Assembly (NCBI GenBank): GCA_023415275.1
Contig: JAEZLJ010000082.1
Coordinates: forward strand, 1 to 55,119
Source: Bacteroidota bacterium
GTDB taxonomy: Bacteria; Bacteroidota; Bacteroidia; Chitinophagales; Chitinophagaceae
Direction of reading: 5' to 3'
Length of the DNA: 55,119 nt
Part shown: one piece after another, positions 46,541 to 55,119 of the stretch
How the letters are laid out: the number at the start of each line of letters is the position of its first letter
Numbering within the stretch: position 1 is the first letter of the stretch
Translations under genes and position numbers: made by a program
The notes under the pieces: model-generated
Databases searched by the model: none
Told to the model about the DNA's origin: nothing
Seen by the model: only the letters and a program-made list of their open reading frames with translations

Positions 46541-49168
46541 ATGAAAAACGAAGGTGCCTCCAATGCGGAATATCGCCGATTACAGCAAAGTGCAGGTAAA
46601 AATGTTCCACTTTCAAAATGGGGACCTTACTTAAGTGAACGTCAATGGGGAACAATAAGAGAGGATTATAGCCAGAATGGGGACGCCTGGAACTATTTCC
46701 CTCACGATCATGCAAGAAGCAGAGCTTACCGGTGGGGTGAAGATGGTTTGGCTGGAATCAGTGATTATTTTCAAAACCTTTGTTTTGCTGTGTCATTATG
46801 GAATTATAAGGACTCAATATTAAAGGAAAGGTTGTTTGGCCTCACCAACCCGGAAGGCAATCATGGAGAAGATGTGAAGGAATTATATTATTATCTGGAT
46901 AATATTCCTTCACACTATTATATGCGGTATCTCTACAAATATCCGCAATCTGCTTTCCCATACCTTGAGTTAATAGAAGAAAATAGAAAACGCTCAAGGA
47001 TGCAACCTGAATTCGAATTGCTTGATACTGGCATATTTGAAGAGAATAAATATTTTGATGTAGATGTAGAATATGCAAAAAACAATGACACGGATATTTA
47101 TATAAAGATCAGTATCGTCAATCGGTCTCATGAAGCTGCTTCCATCGCCGTGTTGCCCACCTTATGGTTTTATAACCGCTGGCAGTATGGCGGTCTAAAG
47201 CAAAGACCTGTCATAAGATCAATAGATCATCAAACAGTAAAAGCAGAACATGAGCGGTTAGGAGATTACTATTTTTATTTTAAGGACGCTTCGCAATTGT
47301 TTTTTACGGAAAATGAAACCAACACCGAAAGGTTATTTGGAAAGCCTAATGCATATTCCCGGGTAAAGGATGCCTTTCATGAGGCTCTGGTAAGTAAGGA
47401 CTATGGAGTTGTTACGGCTCAAAAAGAGGGAACTAAATTTTCTCCATTGTACGAATTCACAATTGACCCAGGTAATATCAAATTGGTTTTTTTGCGCCTT
47501 TCCGATCAATTGCTTCAGTTACCATTTGAAGATGAGTTTGAGGAACTTTTCAGGTTACGTAAAAAAGAAGCGGATGAATTCTATACTGAAATCATTCCTG
47601 GTAGCCTTTCATCAGAGTTGAAAAATATTCAGCGTCAGGCTTATGCCGGGTTATTATGGAACAAGCAGTACTACCATTATGATCTCGAACGTTGGTTAAC
47701 TACCTCCGACGGTATAACCCCGGAAACTGAAGAAAGACTTAGCGGGCGTAACCATACGTGGAAGTATCTCAAGAACCAGGATGTGATCATTATGCCGGAT
47801 AAATGGGAATATCCATGGTATGCAGCCTGGGATACAGCTTTTCATTGCATACCTATGGCTGTAATCGATCCTGTGTATGCCAAGCATCAACTGATCCTGA
47901 TTATGAGGGAATGGTATATGAATCCGCAGGGACAATTGCCTGCGTACGAATGGAACTTCAGTGATGTAAACCCACCGGTACATGCTTTTTGCGCCATGGA
48001 AGTATATCGTTTGGAAAAAGAAATGACAGGTGCCGGAGATATTTCTTTTCTGAAGACAATTTTCCAAAAGCTTATTTTAAATTTTACCTGGTGGACCAAC
48101 AGGCAGGATGTGAATGGCAATAATATTTTCGAAGGAGGATTTTTAGGTCTTGATAATATTGGAGTATTTAACCGGAGCAGCACTCCTGGGGGAGACTTGC
48201 TGGAACAGGCTGATGGTACCAGCTGGATGGGAATGTATGCATTGAATATGATGGATATGGCGCTTGAGATTGCTGTTCATGACCCATCCTTTGAAGATAG
48301 CTGCACCAAGTTTTATGAACATTTTGTTTTAATAGCGGAAGCTTTAAATGAATTAGGCCTTTGGAACAAGGACGACCAGTTCTTTTATGATATGCTGCTG
48401 GTAAATGGCTCCTTCACTGTTCCACTTAAGGTTCGTTCTATTGTAGGCCTAACGCCATTATTTGCTGTTTCAGTAATCAATAAAGAAAGATTGCAACGGC
48501 TCAATGATCTAACAAAAAGAATGGGTTGGCTGAAAGAATACAGGTTGCATAATAACAAATATTTGCCTAACGAAGAGAATGATCACCATGACCTGACGCT
48601 GATATCACTTATTCACAAGGATAAGCTGGTAAAATTGTTGGAACGCTTGTTAGATGAATCCGAATTTCTTTCCCCTGGAGGCATAAGAGCTTTGTCAAAA
48701 TATCATGATATGCATCCTTATGAGGCAAACATAGCTGGTAACCAGTTTAATGTAAAATATGATCCCGGCGATTCCTCCTCTGCCTTGTTTGGAGGTAATT
48801 CAAATTGGCGTGGACCAGTGTGGATGCCGGTGAATTATTTAATAATTAAGGCTCTACAAAAGTATCATAGTTTTTATGGGAATAATTTACTGGTGGAATG
48901 TCCAACTGGATCTGGCCATCTAATTAATTTGAATCAGGTAGCCAATTTCCTCACTGATAAACTGGTAGGTATTTTTCTGCAAAATGAAAAAGGAGAGAGG
49001 GCTTTATTTGGTAATTATAATGAATTCTATAAAAGGGCAGAAAATACAGACCTATTGCTTTTTCATGAGTATTTTCATGGAGATACGTCTATGGGTTTGG
49101 GTGCCAGTCATCAAACAGGATGGACTGCTTTAATCGCTTGCCTGGTTCGGGAAAGAAGCCAGGTATAG
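46541..49168 (+). CDS. GH63-like glucosidase
   Basis: 875-aa cytoplasmic-looking glycosidase with no signal peptide. It matches MGH1/GH63-type (mannosyl-oligosaccharide glucosidase-like) proteins: N-terminal WGPYLSERQWGTIREDYS and WNYFPHDHARSRAYRWGEDG, a middle KWEYPWYAAWDTAFHCIP where Asp is the probable general acid, and late NSNWRGPVWMPVNYLI plus ASHQTGWTALIA. It is full length. It converges with the PPGK-like gene 12 bp away. In bacteria these enzymes act on alpha-glucosides such as mannosylglycerate-type or glucosyl compounds; the substrate here is not known. Confidence 0.88.
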   Translation: MKNEGASNAEYRRLQQSAGKNVPLSKWGPYLSERQWGTIREDYSQNGDAWNYFPHDHARSRAYRWGEDGLAGISDYFQNLCFAVSLWNYKDSILKERLFGLTNPEGNHGEDVKELYYYLDNIPSHYYMRYLYKYPQSAFPYLELIEENRKRSRMQPEFELLDTGIFEENKYFDVDVEYAKNNDTDIYIKISIVNRSHEAASIAVLPTLWFYNRWQYGGLKQRPVIRSIDHQTVKAEHERLGDYYFYFKDASQLFFTENETNTERLFGKPNAYSRVKDAFHEALVSKDYGVVTAQKEGTKFSPLYEFTIDPGNIKLVFLRLSDQLLQLPFEDEFEELFRLRKKEADEFYTEIIPGSLSSELKNIQRQAYAGLLWNKQYYHYDLERWLTTSDGITPETEERLSGRNHTWKYLKNQDVIIMPDKWEYPWYAAWDTAFHCIPMAVIDPVYAKHQLILIMREWYMNPQGQLPAYEWNFSDVNPPVHAFCAMEVYRLEKEMTGAGDISFLKTIFQKLILNFTWWTNRQDVNGNNIFEGGFLGLDNIGVFNRSSTPGGDLLEQADGTSWMGMYALNMMDMALEIAVHDPSFEDSCTKFYEHFVLIAEALNELGLWNKDDQFFYDMLLVNGSFTVPLKVRSIVGLTPLFAVSVINKERLQRLNDLTKRMGWLKEYRLHNNKYLPNEENDHHDLTLISLIHKDKLVKLLERLLDESEFLSPGGIRALSKYHDMHPYEANIAGNQFNVKYDPGDSSSALFGGNSNWRGPVWMPVNYLIIKALQKYHSFYGNNLLVECPTGSGHLINLNQVANFLTDKLVGIFLQNEKGERALFGNYNEFYKRAENTDLLLFHEYFHGDTSMGLGASHQTGWTALIACLVRERSQV

Positions 49169-49180
49169 TACAGGTGTTTA

Positions 49181-49885
49181 TTAAGTAGTCCAAAGCCTTG
49201 CACCGCCCTTTATACCTTCTTTATTTGAGTCGATACTGATATTAGGCCCCAATTGAAAATCAAGTTTATCTGCATTGCCTCCACTGATATACAAATAATC
49301 ATAGTGGAAAACCGTTTCCAGGATTTTGATTACCTTTTTCATCCTTTTGTTCCAACGCTTTCTTCCAATTTTAATTAATATCTTTTCCCCAATGTATTCA
49401 TCATAAGTTTGGTTTTTAGTTACAGGGTGATGTGCCAGTTCTAAATGAGGTAGAAGCTGATGGTTATTGATCAGGGCTGTGCCAAACCCAGTTCCCAGGG
49501 TGATCACGAGTTCCAGACCTTTTCCCCTTGCAAGACCTAATCCCTGCAGGTCAGCATCATTCACAACTTTTACGGGCTTTTGTAAATTATCTGTAAGAAC
49601 CCCGGCGAGATCAAATTCAGTCCATAAATCAGTACCTAAGTTTGGAGCTGTCATTACTACTCCATTTTTCACATAGCCCGGAAAGCCTACAGAGACTTTG
49701 TCAAAGCTGAATTCCTTAACCATTTGCTTTATCGCCATTAGAACAGCTTCGGTTTTTGCAGGAGCTGGTGTGGGGACCCTTTTGTAATCACTTATAAGCA
49801 TCCCATGTGCATTTAAGATCACAGCTTTGATGTGTGAGCCACCGATGTCTATAGTTAATATTCTTTGGTCAGCAATATTTTCCAT
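49181..49885 (-). CDS. Polyphosphate glucokinase-like ROK family sugar kinase
   Basis: 234 aa; phosphorylates a hexose, probably glucose. Phosphate-binding DIGGSHIKAVIL near residue 12, VSVGFPGYVKNGVV, the catalytic Asp in VVNDADLQGLGLARG, and LGTGFGTAL (adenosine side) are intact. Its short length and motifs match PPGK-type enzymes, which can use polyphosphate as well as ATP; that preference is inference. It follows the GH97 gene by 17 bp in the same direction, so glucose or galactose released by GH97 could be captured by this kinase after import. Confidence 0.88.
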   Translation of the reverse strand: MENIADQRILTIDIGGSHIKAVILNAHGMLISDYKRVPTPAPAKTEAVLMAIKQMVKEFSFDKVSVGFPGYVKNGVVMTAPNLGTDLWTEFDLAGVLTDNLQKPVKVVNDADLQGLGLARGKGLELVITLGTGFGTALINNHQLLPHLELAHHPVTKNQTYDEYIGEKILIKIGRKRWNKRMKKVIKILETVFHYDYLYISGGNADKLDFQLGPNISIDSNKEGIKGGARLWTT

Positions 49886-49902
49886 AAAGAAGTATTGATC
49901 GG

Positions 49903-51879
49903 TTATTTCTTTACAATGTGCATAACAGCTCCACCTCCGGGTGCCAACTTCAATTCAATGGATGCATTTGATGCGATCATTTGAATTTGCTTGTTTACCT
50001 TATTAGGATAAACGCCTGCATCCTCACTATCTGAATAAGTAGTGGCTTCCCAGTTGCCATTTTGTAAAAAATTGCTATTGAGCTGAATAACCTTTCCAGC
50101 ATGGCCAGTAATAGCACCTAAAAACCAGTCGTTTCCCTTTCTCCTGGCAATGACAATATATTCACCCACTTTTGCTTCCAATACCTTAGTTTCATCCCAT
50201 ATAGTGGGTACCATTTTCAGAAACTCAAATCCAGGTTGACCTTCATAGGCAGCAGGGTAATCACAGACCATACCCAGGTAATTTTCCAAAACAACATACA
50301 TAGCCAGCATGTGACAACGGGTGCCTAATTGTAAAGGCCTGGTATATTGAACCTTGAACAGCGAATCAGGAACCGCCCGAAAGCCACCAAGGTGATAATC
50401 TGTCGGGCCTGCAATCATACGGGTGAAAACAATATTCAGGTCATGATCAGGGGTGATACGTTTTTCCCATTTATTGACTTCATAATTCAGTGTCCCTTCC
50501 CTTGTGATTTCGTTTGGATAAGTGCGTGAAAGCCCTGTAGGTTTGTAAGCTCCGTGAAATTGAATATGGAGCTTATGTGCCGCGGCCTTTTGCAATATCT
50601 CTTCCTGTATGTTCACCATTTCCTGGTCATCCCTGTCCATAAAATCAACCATCATGCCTGAAAGCCCCCATTTTTCGAAAACGGCAAAGGCAGTATCCAG
50701 TTGCGGGTACAAGGCTTTCCAGTGCACCCATACCCTGACACCTACACCTTTACTTTTTGCATAATCGCAGATCTGCTTCATGTCTATACCACTAACAGGT
50801 TTGGTTACATCCACGTGCGTTCCGGGTTGGTAACCTTCTCCGTCATTAGTGTACCATTCATGCCCGCAGCTTTCTACCACTGTATGATATTCCAAGCCAT
50901 TACGTGCACAGAAGTCTATATAATATTGGTTGTTTTCAAAATTATTACCTGGAGCAAAGGTGGTATCGGGTATGATGCTCCCGTTCCACCATGGAAAAGT
51001 TGTTTTCCCGGGCTTTATCCACGAAACGTCTTTTATTCTGCAGGGAGGGCTCAGTGAGGTAAGGATATCAGACTCGATCAAAGCGCCAATGCGGTCACTG
51101 ATCATCATCACCCGCCACGGACTTTGATGGGGTATGGAGGCTTTTACCTTAAGATCTTGCTGGCCGGGCAAGGGGGAAAGCTTACTTCTGAGCACCCCGT
51201 TTTGTTTACACAGATACATTCCGGCAAAATCAAGTAAGGCAGCTTCAGTAATCGCCATATAAACATTACCTGGAAATTCAAACAATGCTGGCATATCCAT
51301 TAGGGTATCTTCCTTCACTTTACTCCATGGCAGGTAACTGTATTCCCCTTCATGGGAAGTAGTATACCCAGGCAAGAATAAAGCCCTTACTTTCGGATCT
51401 CCTTCCATTTTATATTCAGTGTTCTCCTCTGTCAATAAAAAGGCTTCCAGGCTATTTTGCTCCGGTACTACATATCTAAATGCAACACCATCATTAAAGG
51501 CTCTAACAATTATATTCAATTTCCTGCCATTTGTGGTCATTTCTTCAAGTGGGATGATCACCTGCTTAAAGGGGGCATTCACTAAGCTTGTTTTTCCTAA
51601 TGGAAGTTCATACTTTTCCACGCCTTCACTAAAACTTACAGGAAGAACTTTTAGATTATTTCTAAAACTACCTTTTTCAAAAAACGACCATCCTAATCCT
51701 GAATTTTTAATAAGACTCTTTCCTTTATAAACGACATCATATTCGGGACGATGATTTTTAAGATGAAATATATACTCAACACTGGCATCTGGTGATTGTA
51801 ACCGGATTTTTTTTTGAGAAAATGCCAAATAAGGGTTGCAGGTAATTATGCCAGCTAAAGCAATTGATAGTAGTTTCAT
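49903..51879 (-). CDS. GH97 alpha-glycosidase, exported
   Basis: 658 aa with signal peptide (MKLLSIALAGIITCNPYLAFSQ). N-terminal beta-sandwich is followed by the TIM barrel with the motifs GVGVRVWVHWKALYPQ, GLSGMMVDFMDRDDQ (Asp 412) and PNEITREGTLNYE, and a C-terminal sheet. The Asp at VDF is where retaining GH97 (alpha-galactosidase type) carry the nucleophile, whereas SusB-like inverting members use Glu instead. So I infer a retaining alpha-galactosidase or similar. It shares an operon with the PPGK-like kinase. No susC/susD is adjacent. Confidence 0.93.
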   Translation of the reverse strand: MKLLSIALAGIITCNPYLAFSQKKIRLQSPDASVEYIFHLKNHRPEYDVVYKGKSLIKNSGLGWSFFEKGSFRNNLKVLPVSFSEGVEKYELPLGKTSLVNAPFKQVIIPLEEMTTNGRKLNIIVRAFNDGVAFRYVVPEQNSLEAFLLTEENTEYKMEGDPKVRALFLPGYTTSHEGEYSYLPWSKVKEDTLMDMPALFEFPGNVYMAITEAALLDFAGMYLCKQNGVLRSKLSPLPGQQDLKVKASIPHQSPWRVMMISDRIGALIESDILTSLSPPCRIKDVSWIKPGKTTFPWWNGSIIPDTTFAPGNNFENNQYYIDFCARNGLEYHTVVESCGHEWYTNDGEGYQPGTHVDVTKPVSGIDMKQICDYAKSKGVGVRVWVHWKALYPQLDTAFAVFEKWGLSGMMVDFMDRDDQEMVNIQEEILQKAAAHKLHIQFHGAYKPTGLSRTYPNEITREGTLNYEVNKWEKRITPDHDLNIVFTRMIAGPTDYHLGGFRAVPDSLFKVQYTRPLQLGTRCHMLAMYVVLENYLGMVCDYPAAYEGQPGFEFLKMVPTIWDETKVLEAKVGEYIVIARRKGNDWFLGAITGHAGKVIQLNSNFLQNGNWEATTYSDSEDAGVYPNKVNKQIQMIASNASIELKLAPGGGAVMHIVKK

Positions 51880-52057
51880 TATAATAAATATAAGACCAAT
51901 AAACGACCCCGATTTAATTCAAGTAGTATGTCATAAAATATAACAGTCGGGGGCAATGATCATATTAACAGGCTTTAGCAAAATACAATTAATAGGCTCA
52001 GTTAATTAGAGGATAACTTTGACTAAACTTTAAAATTCTCAATACATTCTTTGAGTT

Positions 52058-52333
52058 TTAATTGCCGGTGGATTTAAGGTATTCTATTATCTTCTTTTCT
52101 TCAGCGTCAGTTATGTTGGCCCTTACTTTCATATGCTTGCCAACAATATCCCAGTTAACCGCGCTAAATTCCCCCGGTCCGGGAGCATTGTGACAACGAC
52201 CACAGTTCTCACCCCATAATTGAGTTCCGGTTTTGTCAGTTACCTGTTGCGACACTGCGCAGCTGTACATTGTTGTCAGTGAAGTGACCAATATTATCAT
52301 TAATAGTATTGAGAGCAGTATATACTTTTTCAT
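52058..52333 (-). CDS. Small c-type cytochrome, membrane-anchored
   Basis: 91 aa from ATG 52333 (the frame opens at 52360 but would overlap the porin gene). Residues 4-21 are a hydrophobic export segment; Cys 25 could be a lipid anchor, though the lipobox MYSC is weak. The single haem motif is CGRCH (44-48), followed by PGEFSAVNWDIVGKHMKVRANIT, where Met in KHM is a likely sixth ligand. It is the last gene of a cytochrome-porin-cytochrome operon, 10 bp after the porin. Electron transfer in the periplasm is expected. Confidence 0.88.
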   Translation of the reverse strand: MKKYILLSILLMIILVTSLTTMYSCAVSQQVTDKTGTQLWGENCGRCHNAPGPGEFSAVNWDIVGKHMKVRANITDAEEKKIIEYLKSTGN

Positions 52334-52343
52334 TGCATTGTTT

Positions 52344-53468
52344 TTAAAATCCAAAAACAATTTGTGCTATAAATAAATTAGGTTCATCTTTCTCGGTCTG
52401 GTAGGTCAGCTTCAGCAAACTGTTCCAGTGTAACCAGTAATCTAATGACACTGCAAATTGGTGCGTATCGCTACCTCCCCATGGAGCATCCACAGGCCGT
52501 TTAAACTCTGAGTACCGTGCTGCCAGCTCTAGGTTGTGGATGAAGGTATTATGCACATGCGATGGACGCAGGGTTACGGTGGAATAATATGCCGAAGGCG
52601 AATTGGTAAAACTGTAAAGACTGCTGTCAGCCTTATAATAGTTGGCCTGGCTGGTCTTCTGGTGCTTCCATTCTCCAATCAGCCTCAGGTCGCTTTGCAA
52701 AGGGGTCAGGTGCAAATAATAATTAAGGTCAACTGCCTGCATATCCAGGTGCACACTTTCTAAAGGGGTGCCTGTATCGCCTGTTTTATTTTTATGCTGG
52801 AATGAAAATCCCAGTTCCAGGCTGGAATTGGAAAGAGGCAGAATGGCCAGCCGGCCCCCAATGGCTTTACCATTATTATTGCCAATGTATCCTTCATAAT
52901 CAAACTGCCCTGCATTTTCCGGATCTGTCAGGAGTATAGGTCCGTTTGAAATATATAGGTCATAACTAATTTTGGAAGATCCGATGCCAAAGCCACCAAG
53001 GGCCCCAACACCCACTTCATTCATGGTCCCTATGCCACCATCGCCAAAGCCTACCGGGTCTGTAGGAAAGCGGTTAATAAAACCTTCACCCATTCTTCCC
53101 CTGTACGCTCCAAATTTGGGGAGGAACCTCCCGGCATGAAGCGTTAGATAGGGGTTTACGAAATAGCACATGTTGGCATATTCAAGGCCAATGTCAAGTG
53201 CGCCTTCTCCAGTTTCAAACTCAGGTTCTGCTTCCACAAAAAGCTTGTCAGATATTTGCCATAGAAAAATGGGTTTGAAATTCAGGTTGCCAAACTGCTT
53301 GTTGTTTTTATTGGAGGAATAGGTCATTTCAGCATTTCCAAAAACAGCGAAATTATTCTGACCTGCACTGGAAGGGGAGGAAGCCGCTTGGTTATTTTCA
53401 GTTGCAACTTGTGCCTGTAAAAAATAACAGGTTAACAAACTCAGGAAGGGTAGAAATAGCTTTTTCAT
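52344..53468 (-). CDS. Outer-membrane porin between two cytochromes
   Basis: 374 aa from ATG 53468 (signal peptide MKKLFLPFLSLLTCYFLQAQ); the frame is open to 53588 inside the upstream cytochrome gene. The mature protein has many amphipathic beta strands (KLFVEAEPEFE, LSLELGFSFQHKNK, KLTYQTEKDEPN) and ends IVFGF with a terminal Phe, as for a 16- to 18-strand barrel. It sits between two single-haem cytochromes with 2-bp and 10-bp gaps, one transcript. This recalls porin-cytochrome modules used to carry electrons across the outer membrane, but no multihaem protein is present, so that role is only suggested. Confidence 0.82.
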   Translation of the reverse strand: MKKLFLPFLSLLTCYFLQAQVATENNQAASSPSSAGQNNFAVFGNAEMTYSSNKNNKQFGNLNFKPIFLWQISDKLFVEAEPEFETGEGALDIGLEYANMCYFVNPYLTLHAGRFLPKFGAYRGRMGEGFINRFPTDPVGFGDGGIGTMNEVGVGALGGFGIGSSKISYDLYISNGPILLTDPENAGQFDYEGYIGNNNGKAIGGRLAILPLSNSSLELGFSFQHKNKTGDTGTPLESVHLDMQAVDLNYYLHLTPLQSDLRLIGEWKHQKTSQANYYKADSSLYSFTNSPSAYYSTVTLRPSHVHNTFIHNLELAARYSEFKRPVDAPWGGSDTHQFAVSLDYWLHWNSLLKLTYQTEKDEPNLFIAQIVFGF

Positions 53469-53470
53469 GG

Positions 53471-53878
53471 CTAACTCTTTTTTTCTTTGGCTAATGTGCG
53501 TATATAATTCACTACCTGCCAGCGTTGTGCTGACGTTAATGTGCTTTTGTAAGTAGGCATAGGCCTGTTGCCCTCTGTAATGATCCAATATAATGCTCCA
53601 TCTTTTTGTTTTTGCACAAAATCAGAAGTATGATCGGCTGGTGGTTTGGTAAGACCTGGAGCAGCTATGCCATCGCCTTTTCCCTTATTGCCATGGCAGG
53701 TTACGCAAAACCTGGTATATATTTTTTTGCCTTCAGCGATAGAGGAAACATCACCTTTCAAAGGGTTGGTTATTGTATCAGCATAAGCGGGTGTAGGAAA
53801 CTTGCGCTGCTGTGAATAGGTAGTGTTGATTACAAAAAAGAATACAGGAAGCAGCAGGAAATTTTTATACGATGACAT
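53471..53878 (-). CDS. Periplasmic cytochrome c
   Basis: 135 aa with signal peptide (to ~residue 22). Haem motif CVTCH at residues 58-62, and the likely Met ligand 107 in GNRPMPTYK near the end, a class I cytochrome c pattern with GKGDG and a final helix RWQVVNYIRTL. It is the first gene of the cytochrome-porin-cytochrome unit, with its stop 2 bp before the porin ATG. It probably passes electrons in the periplasm to or from an outer-membrane partner. Confidence 0.92.
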   Translation of the reverse strand: MSSYKNFLLLPVFFFVINTTYSQQRKFPTPAYADTITNPLKGDVSSIAEGKKIYTRFCVTCHGNKGKGDGIAAPGLTKPPADHTSDFVQKQKDGALYWIITEGNRPMPTYKSTLTSAQRWQVVNYIRTLAKEKKS

Positions 53879-54262
53879 ATAAAAATATTTCGGTTAGCTA
53901 CCTGTAAGGTATTCTTATTATAAATCCAATACAATGATTAAAATCATTTCAAACTAATAACATGATTTGAGAGCTGGGCAGTAATATTGGGTGAAGATTA
54001 ATTTTAAACATGCAAATTTCCTGTAAAAAAACGCGAAATGAAAGCCACAGCAACACGAGAAGGGAAGAGTTGATTTTAAACTTATGTTAGGCTGCAATGG
54101 AAGAAAGTCGTTGGCAGCAGGCATTTTTTCTTCTGCTTTAAAAGTCTTTCTTTTTGGAAAGCCGGTTAATTATTGCGATAGTACCTCGTGATAACAGATT
54201 TTTTCCAGGTTAGGTCAATAAGCACAACGGAACATGCTATTTTCAATAGTTACACTTTTTTA
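53879..54262. other. Gene-free stretch upstream of the cytochrome operon
   Basis: AT-rich DNA without a credible frame. A 35-codon frame near 54084 has Ser/Leu-rich content but no family. The minus-strand promoter of the cytochrome operon must lie in the left half. The hypothetical gene at 54263 reads into this stretch from the right. Confidence 0.5.
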
Positions 54263-54934
54263 CTATTCTCTCATTACCCATTCAGCTCTGATCTTTTCTT
54301 TTGGCTTTTCAAGTGTTGTTCTTAGCCCTTTAAATTCATCCACCACATGCCCTAAAAAACAAATTGGTATCTCGTAATCTTTGGGAAAGGTACCTGCAAA
54401 TACGGCCTGCCATTTGAAATCACCTGTTTCGTGGATAAACAATGCCTTGTCCTCTTCACTAACAGGTTCGCTGATAATAAAGGTTACTACTTCGGGCTTT
54501 TTCTTTTTTTGCTTTGGCTGCCTGTTTAAGGCCCTCTGCGCTGCTTCCTTGAGTAGTATGGGAAGGAGCAGCTCAAAGTCTTCCCTACTTACAGACAGAC
54601 AATGGAGCGATTCCATATAATCAAAAAGCCTGCGCAGTACTTCTTCATCCCCCAGGTGCTGGTGAATCAGGGCAATACCTTTATTTCTGCAAAGACTGCA
54701 AAGTGTTTGGCTTTTACGGTCAGGTAAGGTATAGCGGTACACCAGGGACCAAAGGGTATTGCTTGTTCCAAAACGATCGGAGCTGGCCCTGGAGGGTGCA
54801 AAGGCTTTATCGGTCTTAAAACGATGGGTATCCACCCCTGTTTTGGCGCGGGCACGGTAATCACCATCTTCTTGATAAAAGCTCACATCATCTACAGTGC
54901 CAATTGCTTTTATGGAACTGGTTTGATTAGGCAT
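54263..54934 (-). CDS. Bacteroidota-type hypothetical protein (GTVDDVSFYQ...GDYRARAKTG family)
   Basis: 223 aa, no export signal. The N-terminal region, IGTVDDVSFYQEDGDYRARAKTG...RFKTDKAFAPSRASSDRFG, follows a pattern of poorly understood Bacteroidota proteins whose genes often occur in several copies per genome. A Cys pair, CSLC, follows. The centre is helical and holds a Lys-rich stretch (PKQKKKKP). The last part is beta-rich. I know no function. Upstream DNA to the window end carries no gene but includes a perfect palindrome. Confidence 0.7.
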   Translation of the reverse strand: MPNQTSSIKAIGTVDDVSFYQEDGDYRARAKTGVDTHRFKTDKAFAPSRASSDRFGTSNTLWSLVYRYTLPDRKSQTLCSLCRNKGIALIHQHLGDEEVLRRLFDYMESLHCLSVSREDFELLLPILLKEAAQRALNRQPKQKKKKPEVVTFIISEPVSEEDKALFIHETGDFKWQAVFAGTFPKDYEIPICFLGHVVDEFKGLRTTLEKPKEKIRAEWVMRE

Positions 54935-55093
54935 AGGGTCATTTTACCTGTAAATATTAAAATAATAATGCATTTATGCAAGCTCTTCCCGGGGCTTTTA
55001 CCACAACCATAGCCATGCGCACTATTAAAAGATTGGTTATCAAGAGCTACTTACTTTATGGTAGCGGTATACCAAGGCGCTGTCAAAGGCATG

Positions 55094-55119
55094 GATACTC
55101 CGTGCCGGCACGGAGTATC
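55094..55119. repeat. Perfect 26-bp palindrome at right edge
   Basis: Arms gatactccgtgcc (55094-55106) and ggcacggagtatc (55107-55119) are exact reverse complements with no loop. It ends at the last base of the window, so a longer repeat or hairpin cannot be judged. It may be part of a terminator or a repeated intergenic palindrome. Confidence 0.8.

Noticed and set aside
52334..52360. Longer start for the 52058 cytochrome
   Set aside because: It would overlap the porin stop and add residues ahead of the export segment; ATG 52333 is cleaner.

Overview
The window looks like part of a Bacteroidota chromosome, most likely a soil or freshwater Chitinophagaceae-type organism. The taxonomic call is inference. 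It rests on the Bacteroidota form of PEP carboxylase, glycoside hydrolases typical of the phylum (GH97, GH127, GH63-like), the TreS-maltokinase fusion, a TIGR03118-type lipoprotein, starts without clear Shine-Dalgarno sequences, and AT-rich intergenic DNA. I see no rRNA, tRNA, CRISPR array, intact insertion sequence or phage module.

Left third (1-21.3 kb): central carbon and nitrogen. A PEP carboxylase cut by the left edge converges on the glutamate synthase operon gltB-gltD. Divergent from gltB is a porin-amtB ammonium uptake pair, preceded by a long hairpin with a T-tract and two small dyads. A TreS-maltokinase fusion follows; its kinase domain has changes at expected catalytic positions. 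Next come a sphingolipid delta-4-desaturase-like enzyme and a divergent cyanophycinase/cyanophycin synthetase pair. Uptake, assimilation and polymer storage of nitrogen therefore lie within about 20 kb.

Middle (21.3-34.3 kb): small stress-type proteins (DUF3606, Ser/Gly-rich, KGG repeat), a CHASE3-type histidine kinase with a CheY-like regulator beside an acyl-CoA desaturase, a TerB-like protein, a second CheY-like regulator, two paralogous copies of an unrecognised ~84-residue protein 11.6 kb apart, a TIGR03118 lipoprotein, a Kup potassium transporter, and a membrane sulfatase/phosphoglycerol-transferase-like protein with an N-terminal beta-rich domain.

Right third (34.3-55.1 kb): an ADP-forming acyl-CoA synthetase followed by a four-subunit 2-oxoacid:ferredoxin oxidoreductase, together a plausible 2-oxoacid to acid plus ATP route. 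Then a sugar cluster: GH127 arabinofuranosidase, aldose 1-epimerase lipoprotein, cupin, and a second GH127-superfamily gene broken by a frameshift and a stop. After it come a secreted repeat protein, a GH63-like glucosidase, a PPGK/ROK-like sugar kinase and a GH97. The end of the window carries a cytochrome c-porin-cytochrome c operon, a hypothetical gene and a perfect 26-bp palindrome at the very edge.

No clearly new defence or mobile system is visible. The best leads are the hairpin leader of the porin-amtB pair, the altered TreS-linked kinase, the acyl-CoA synthetase-VOR route, the cytochrome-porin operon and the octapeptide-repeat protein.
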